57,845 bases of DNA. Origin: Symsagittifera roscoffensis (lineage: Eukaryota; Xenacoelomorpha; Acoela; Convolutidae). Location: contig NC_087068.1 in the NCBI RefSeq assembly GCF_963678635.1, positions 17,492,027 to 17,549,871 of the forward strand, read 5' to 3'. Shown here one piece after another: positions 54,261 through 57,845 of this stretch. Position 1 is the stretch's first letter, and every line of letters starts with the position of its first letter. A program made the position numbers and the translations under genes. The notes under the pieces were generated by a model. That model saw only the letters and a program-made list of their open reading frames with translations. It was not told the origin of the DNA and did not search any database.

Positions 54261-54914
54261 TCACTGATTGTTCTCCCATAGCGTAATTTGCTTAAAGATG
54301 CTGCGGACCTGGTCCCTTGCCAAGTCGTAGGGTGAATCTTCAACCGCTCTTGACAAGGACTTAATTTTTCTGTTCATGTAATCAACATACAATTCAGCCA
54401 GCCATTCCCTGATCTCCTGAGTGAGCGTATATTTCTGGCGCCCAGGTCTCTCTTTTCGGTTGTTCAAGAACCGCAGTACATTTTGTTTCTCTGACAGAGA
54501 ATTGTCGCCCACCACTTGACTATCGTCTTCCTCGCTTTCAAATTCAGGCAGAGGGAGTAGCAGTGGTAGACTTTCCGGGGCGACAAACGATCCTGACGGT
54601 TCAGCAGCGTCGATTGCTGGCAGCAAAATTGAGTTGGAAGCTCCAGCAGCGTTATGTAGGGCTCTGTCGACATGATGCGACACAATCTTCGCTTTTGTTA
54701 ACTTGTTTCTGGCATTCTCATAATGCGTTTTCAATACCTGTTTGCTATGTCCCACATGGTCATTCATTTCATTTCTATGCCTCTCCGTTATAATCTCGTC
54801 GTCCGCCCACATTGATTTCATTAATTTCCGATAATTTTTCGAGGTGAACTTTTTGCACTCTAACAATCTTGCAACTACTCGGTAATACTTGTTTTGATAT
54901 TTGTACACAGTCAT
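54261..54914 (-). pseudogene. C-terminal part of a tyrosine-recombinase-like protein
   Basis: A 217-codon frame. TSKNYRKLMKSM, then a Glu-rich spacer, NDHVGHSKQVLKTHYEN match the HxxR...H-x-G-H...Y order of the tyrosine-recombinase C-terminal half as seen in animal Crypton-like proteins (where a T..RK block precedes L..HMGH...YY). The candidate catalytic residues are the Arg of NYRK, His of HVGH and Tyr of HYEN. The rest is an acidic linker and a Lys/Arg-rich tail resembling the C-terminal domain of such proteins. An in-frame TGA (54954-54956) separates it from the upstream piece, so the gene is broken or that stop is read through. Confidence 0.5.
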
Positions 54915-54953
54915 GTCTGAGAGTTGGCTGTCGTCAGCAATGGTATATTGCGA

Positions 54954-55157
54954 TCACATAAATTTCCGATTTGCCTTTCCCATTCTCTCCAGAAGCTGGA
55001 GATAGCCTGCCATTAGGTCCGACTCTTCTTTATTCATTACAAGGACCTTAGAGCCGTAAATATGGAAGGTCTTATGGCTCTGCTGCAATTGCTCATACAG
55101 CAACTGTACAGCCTCTCGCTCCGCTCCTGGGGGCACTTTTCTCAATTTTTCAGGCAC
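54954..55157 (-). pseudogene. middle part of the recombinase-like protein
   Basis: A 67-codon frame, in the same frame as the downstream piece, reading KLRKVPPGAEREAVQLLYEQ. Coding-like sequence continues upstream as FYDERSGLTGFEC, then frame breaks. The region that should hold the first catalytic Arg (usually NxRRxGE) falls in the broken part around 55160-55260. Confidence 0.45.
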
Positions 55158-55255
55158 ACATTCGAATCCTGTGAGCCCGCTTCTTTCATCATAGAAAGTT
55201 CTCTCTAGGAAGCACTTTTACATCTTCAAAATCTCTGATGTTCTGGAGACATTTC

Positions 55256-55780
55256 TCAATACAGCATGGTTATGAGGCATCTTTGAACTTGAATGAACTC
55301 ATTTTCACTAATTGAAGTCGCGCTAAGTTTTTCTGTCACAAATGTCACTAGGTCACTTGACAGTTTGTTGGCTTCAGTGATGGTAGGGAGTTGATCGTTT
55401 GTGATTGTCTCTCTTACCTGGTTCCAACGCTTCATGGGGAGGTTGAGGTCATTTTGGGATTTTTTGATGACTGTTTTAAATTGCAGAATATCTATCTTCT
55501 GTCTGGGATATTGGGTTCCGTATCGACTGACAAGGTAGTCGACTACAAAGTCGTTCAAAACATCCAGAACAACTTTTTTACTTTTTGGTGCTCTGACACC
55601 CTCCTCCTCGGCCCGAGCTAAAAATTTTTGAATTCCTGTGGCATCTGAAAGCCCCTTTGTGTCCTCAATTGCCATCGCAATCTTGTTCAGTTTCCCCTCC
55701 ATGTTCTCTGGAGTCATTGTTCGAGAATTTTTTTTCTGATATTGCTCCAGTTTGTAGCTCGCACAGTTTGCTACTTGCAC
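55256..55780 (-). pseudogene. N-terminal part of the recombinase-like protein
   Basis: A 174-codon frame; the likely start is the ATG of MTPENMEG inside it. It is helical and charged, with LNLPMKRWNQVRETITNDQLPTITEANKL, the pattern of the SAM-like core-binding domain in Crypton-like recombinases, and ends ISENEFIQVQRCLITMLY just before a stop. It is offset from the next piece by a frameshift. The start overlaps the first of the tandem 0.87-kb repeats. Confidence 0.45.
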
Positions 55781-57613
55781 AGTTTTTTTTGGGAAGATAA
55801 TGCTTTTGAAAGCCTTTTTGTGAGCTCAATGCTCGATTTCAACTGGAAGTTATTGGTTTTAGATTGGTTAAGATGGGGTTGCACAATTTTTTTTTTTCAA
55901 CAAACAGGGAGACGGAACAGCTAACATTTGGTCGGTAGTTTCAAAAAATGTTGATTGGGGCTAATTTGTATCTTTTAAGGGGAAAAAAACCTCTTCAAAA
56001 ATGGGTGCGTTTTTGGTAATTTTTGGGGTTAAGGCCAATTTTTCAAAACAGTGCTTCAAAGTGCATCAATTCAATTGATTTTAATCTATACATAATTTTT
56101 GAAGGTTGTTTGGGTCAGTAGGCTGTGGTAAACTGTTTTTCCTGAAATCAACACAAAAAAAATAGAAAAAAAATGCAGTTTTTCGTTTTTTTAAACAAAA
56201 AAATCCCGACTTTATTTTGACAAAAAATGATGTAAAAACTTTTTCAATCGATTCAAAAAGGTTATATTCGTGTTTCACTTGAAAAATACTACAATTTAGT
56301 GTAATTGGTTTCTCTCTAAAGTCAATTGAATGATATTTTAGGACAAGTGCGTTTTTGGCAAAAAGTTGTGGCTAACTTCTTTTTTGGTGTTTTAGCCATA
56401 GAAAAGAAAACCAAATAGCAAATATCAGACATTTTGCTGATGCTGATGTGGACTTCTATTAGTCACCAAAAGCCCTAGAGATAGTATTAGGTATTGTAAA
56501 AGCTTAGAAACATTCATATATGCGCCTTAAAATAAAAAAAATCTTAATCCCAAAATTTTTTTAGTAACGTTTAGTTTTTAATCACTACGAAACAAAAAAA
56601 AATGAGAAGTATAACAAGGTGCAGCTAGTAAACAGATCTTGCTACTTGTACAGTTTTTTTTGGGAAGATAAGGCTTTTGAAAGCCTTTTTGTGAGCTCAA
56701 TGCTCGATTTCAACTGGAAAGTTTTGGTTTTAGATTGGTTTGGATGAGGTTGCACAAAATTTTTTTTCAACAAATAGGGGGTCGGAGCAGCTATTATTTG
56801 GTCGGTAGTTTCAAAAAATGTTGATTGGGGATAATTTATATCTTTTAAGGGCAAAAAAAACCTATTCAAAAATGGCTGCGTTTTTGGTAATTTTTGGGGT
56901 TAAGCCCAATTTTTCAAAACAGTGCTTCAAAATGCATCAATTCAATTGAGTTTAATCTATACATAATTTTCGAGTGTTGTTTGGTTCAGTAGGTTGTGGT
57001 AAATTGTTTTTCCTGAAATCAACACAAAAAAAATAGAAAAAAATGCAGTTTTTCGTTTTTTTTTTTTAACCAAAAAAATCCAAAAAATCCCGACTTTATT
57101 TTGACAAAAAATGATGTAAAAACTCTTTCAATCGATTCAAAAAGGTTATATTCGTGTCTCACTTGAAAAAAACATCAATTTAGTGTATTTTTTTTTCTCT
57201 CTAAAGTCAATTGAATGATATTTTAGGACAAGTGCGATTTTGGCAAAAAACTGGCTAACTCCTTTTTTGGTGTTTTAGCCATAGAAAAAAAAACCAAAGA
57301 GGAAAAAATCAAACAAGTTGCGTTTGTGGACTACCATTGGTCACCGAAAGCCATAGAAAAATCATTAGGTAGAGTAAAATATTAGGAACTTTCATATGCG
57401 CCTTAATAAAAAAAAAATCTTAACCCCATTTTTTTTAAAGTAAATTTTAGTTTTTTAGTCACTACGAAACAAACAAAAAAATCTGAAAACGTTTAGTAGT
57501 ATATCTGGGGACAGCTATTTAACAGATAATGCTAGCTGCAAGGTAGATTTGGGAATATAACGCTTTTAAAAATCTTTTTTGTGAGCTCAAGTTTTGACTT
57601 GCCAAAAACGCAC
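55770..57613 (+). repeat. two and a part tandem repeats of 0.87-0.89 kb
   Basis: Copies start at 55770, 56641 and 57531 with GCTACTTG(C/T)ACAG or a decayed form, followed by 'gaaagcctttttgtgagctc'. Each full copy contains a TGCGTTTTTGGTAATTTTTG and an AGTGCG(T/A)TTTTGGC motif. The third copy is cut off after about 70 bases by TTGCCAAAAACGCACC, the sequence also found at the left end (53209-53224). Confidence 0.8.
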
Positions 57614-57845
57614 CTCTCTAGGGCGGGTTTTTTCATTTTTTTTTGCCCAAAACTAAGTAAATAAAATTTTTTTGTTTAAAACCATTTCAGATTCGGATTC
57701 CTCATTGCAAACTGAGACTAAATGCCGATTTTTATCTTCCTAGTATCATACGATCTTAATTGGGACTTAATGTCGAATAAGACCAGGAAATCTGAGTTGA
57801 AAGTTTAACTACATTTTCCTGGGAGTTCAGGGTTTCTGAATCATA

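Noticed and set aside
1-57845. CRISPR array, operon of bacterial type, rRNA gene
   Set aside because: No regularly spaced short repeats with unique spacers, no bacterial gene packing and no rRNA-like block were seen.

Overview
This is a eukaryotic, almost certainly metazoan, nuclear window. It is AT-rich, its genes have introns with ordinary GT-AG junctions, its introns reach several kb, and it holds animal gene families: a TLX homeobox gene, RABL3, RAD51C, a MID-type TRIM ligase and a phospholipase-B-like protein. Codon content and repeats do not let me name the phylum. Nothing bacterial, no CRISPR array and no rRNA were seen. Exon joins given here were made by hand from splice motifs, reading phase and family resemblance; no transcript evidence was available.

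Left part (1-18,100). A complete three-exon TLX-family homeobox gene lies on the minus strand (642-2737). The plus strand then carries a two-exon IMMP1L-type mitochondrial inner-membrane peptidase (4600-5498), an intronless RABL3-like small GTPase (5979-6788) and a RAD51C-like recombinase in three exons (7006-18078). The second RAD51C intron is about 7 kb and holds a complete intronless phospholipase-B-like gene on the same strand (14100-15725).

Middle part (19,009-37,092). One large plus-strand gene of 12 exons encodes a class-I TRIM ubiquitin ligase of MID1/MID2 type (926 residues: RING, two B-boxes, coiled coil, COS region, three FN3 domains instead of the usual one, SPRY). Its intron 7/8 region carries a nearly identical 2.86-kb tandem duplication that includes exon 8. 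Splicing both copies together would create an immediate stop. The introns are full of repeats: a roughly 400-bp family always in plus orientation, tRNA-headed SINE-like units with a short hairpin tail, two short hAT-type elements with 8-bp target duplications, and a large palindrome.

Right part (37,093-57,845). No host gene was recognised. From 39.4 to 51.3 kb four directly repeated copies of a 2-2.7 kb module surround a decayed Ty3/gypsy-type integrase (47.7-48.6 kb), and a gag-like ORF lies at 52.7-53.2 kb. From about 53.19 to 57.6 kb is a different element. It has three minus-strand ORF pieces that together resemble a tyrosine recombinase, a cluster of a 17-20 bp motif (CAATTACAAAAACGCAC and its inverse) on one side, and tandem 0.87-0.89 kb repeats on the other. 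This is the best candidate here for an undescribed mobile system.

The most unusual points are the predicted Ser-to-Cys change at the nucleophile of the IMMP1L-like peptidase, the three-FN3 MID-type protein with a duplicated frame-breaking exon, the gene nested in RAD51C, and the recombinase-like element with its motif array.
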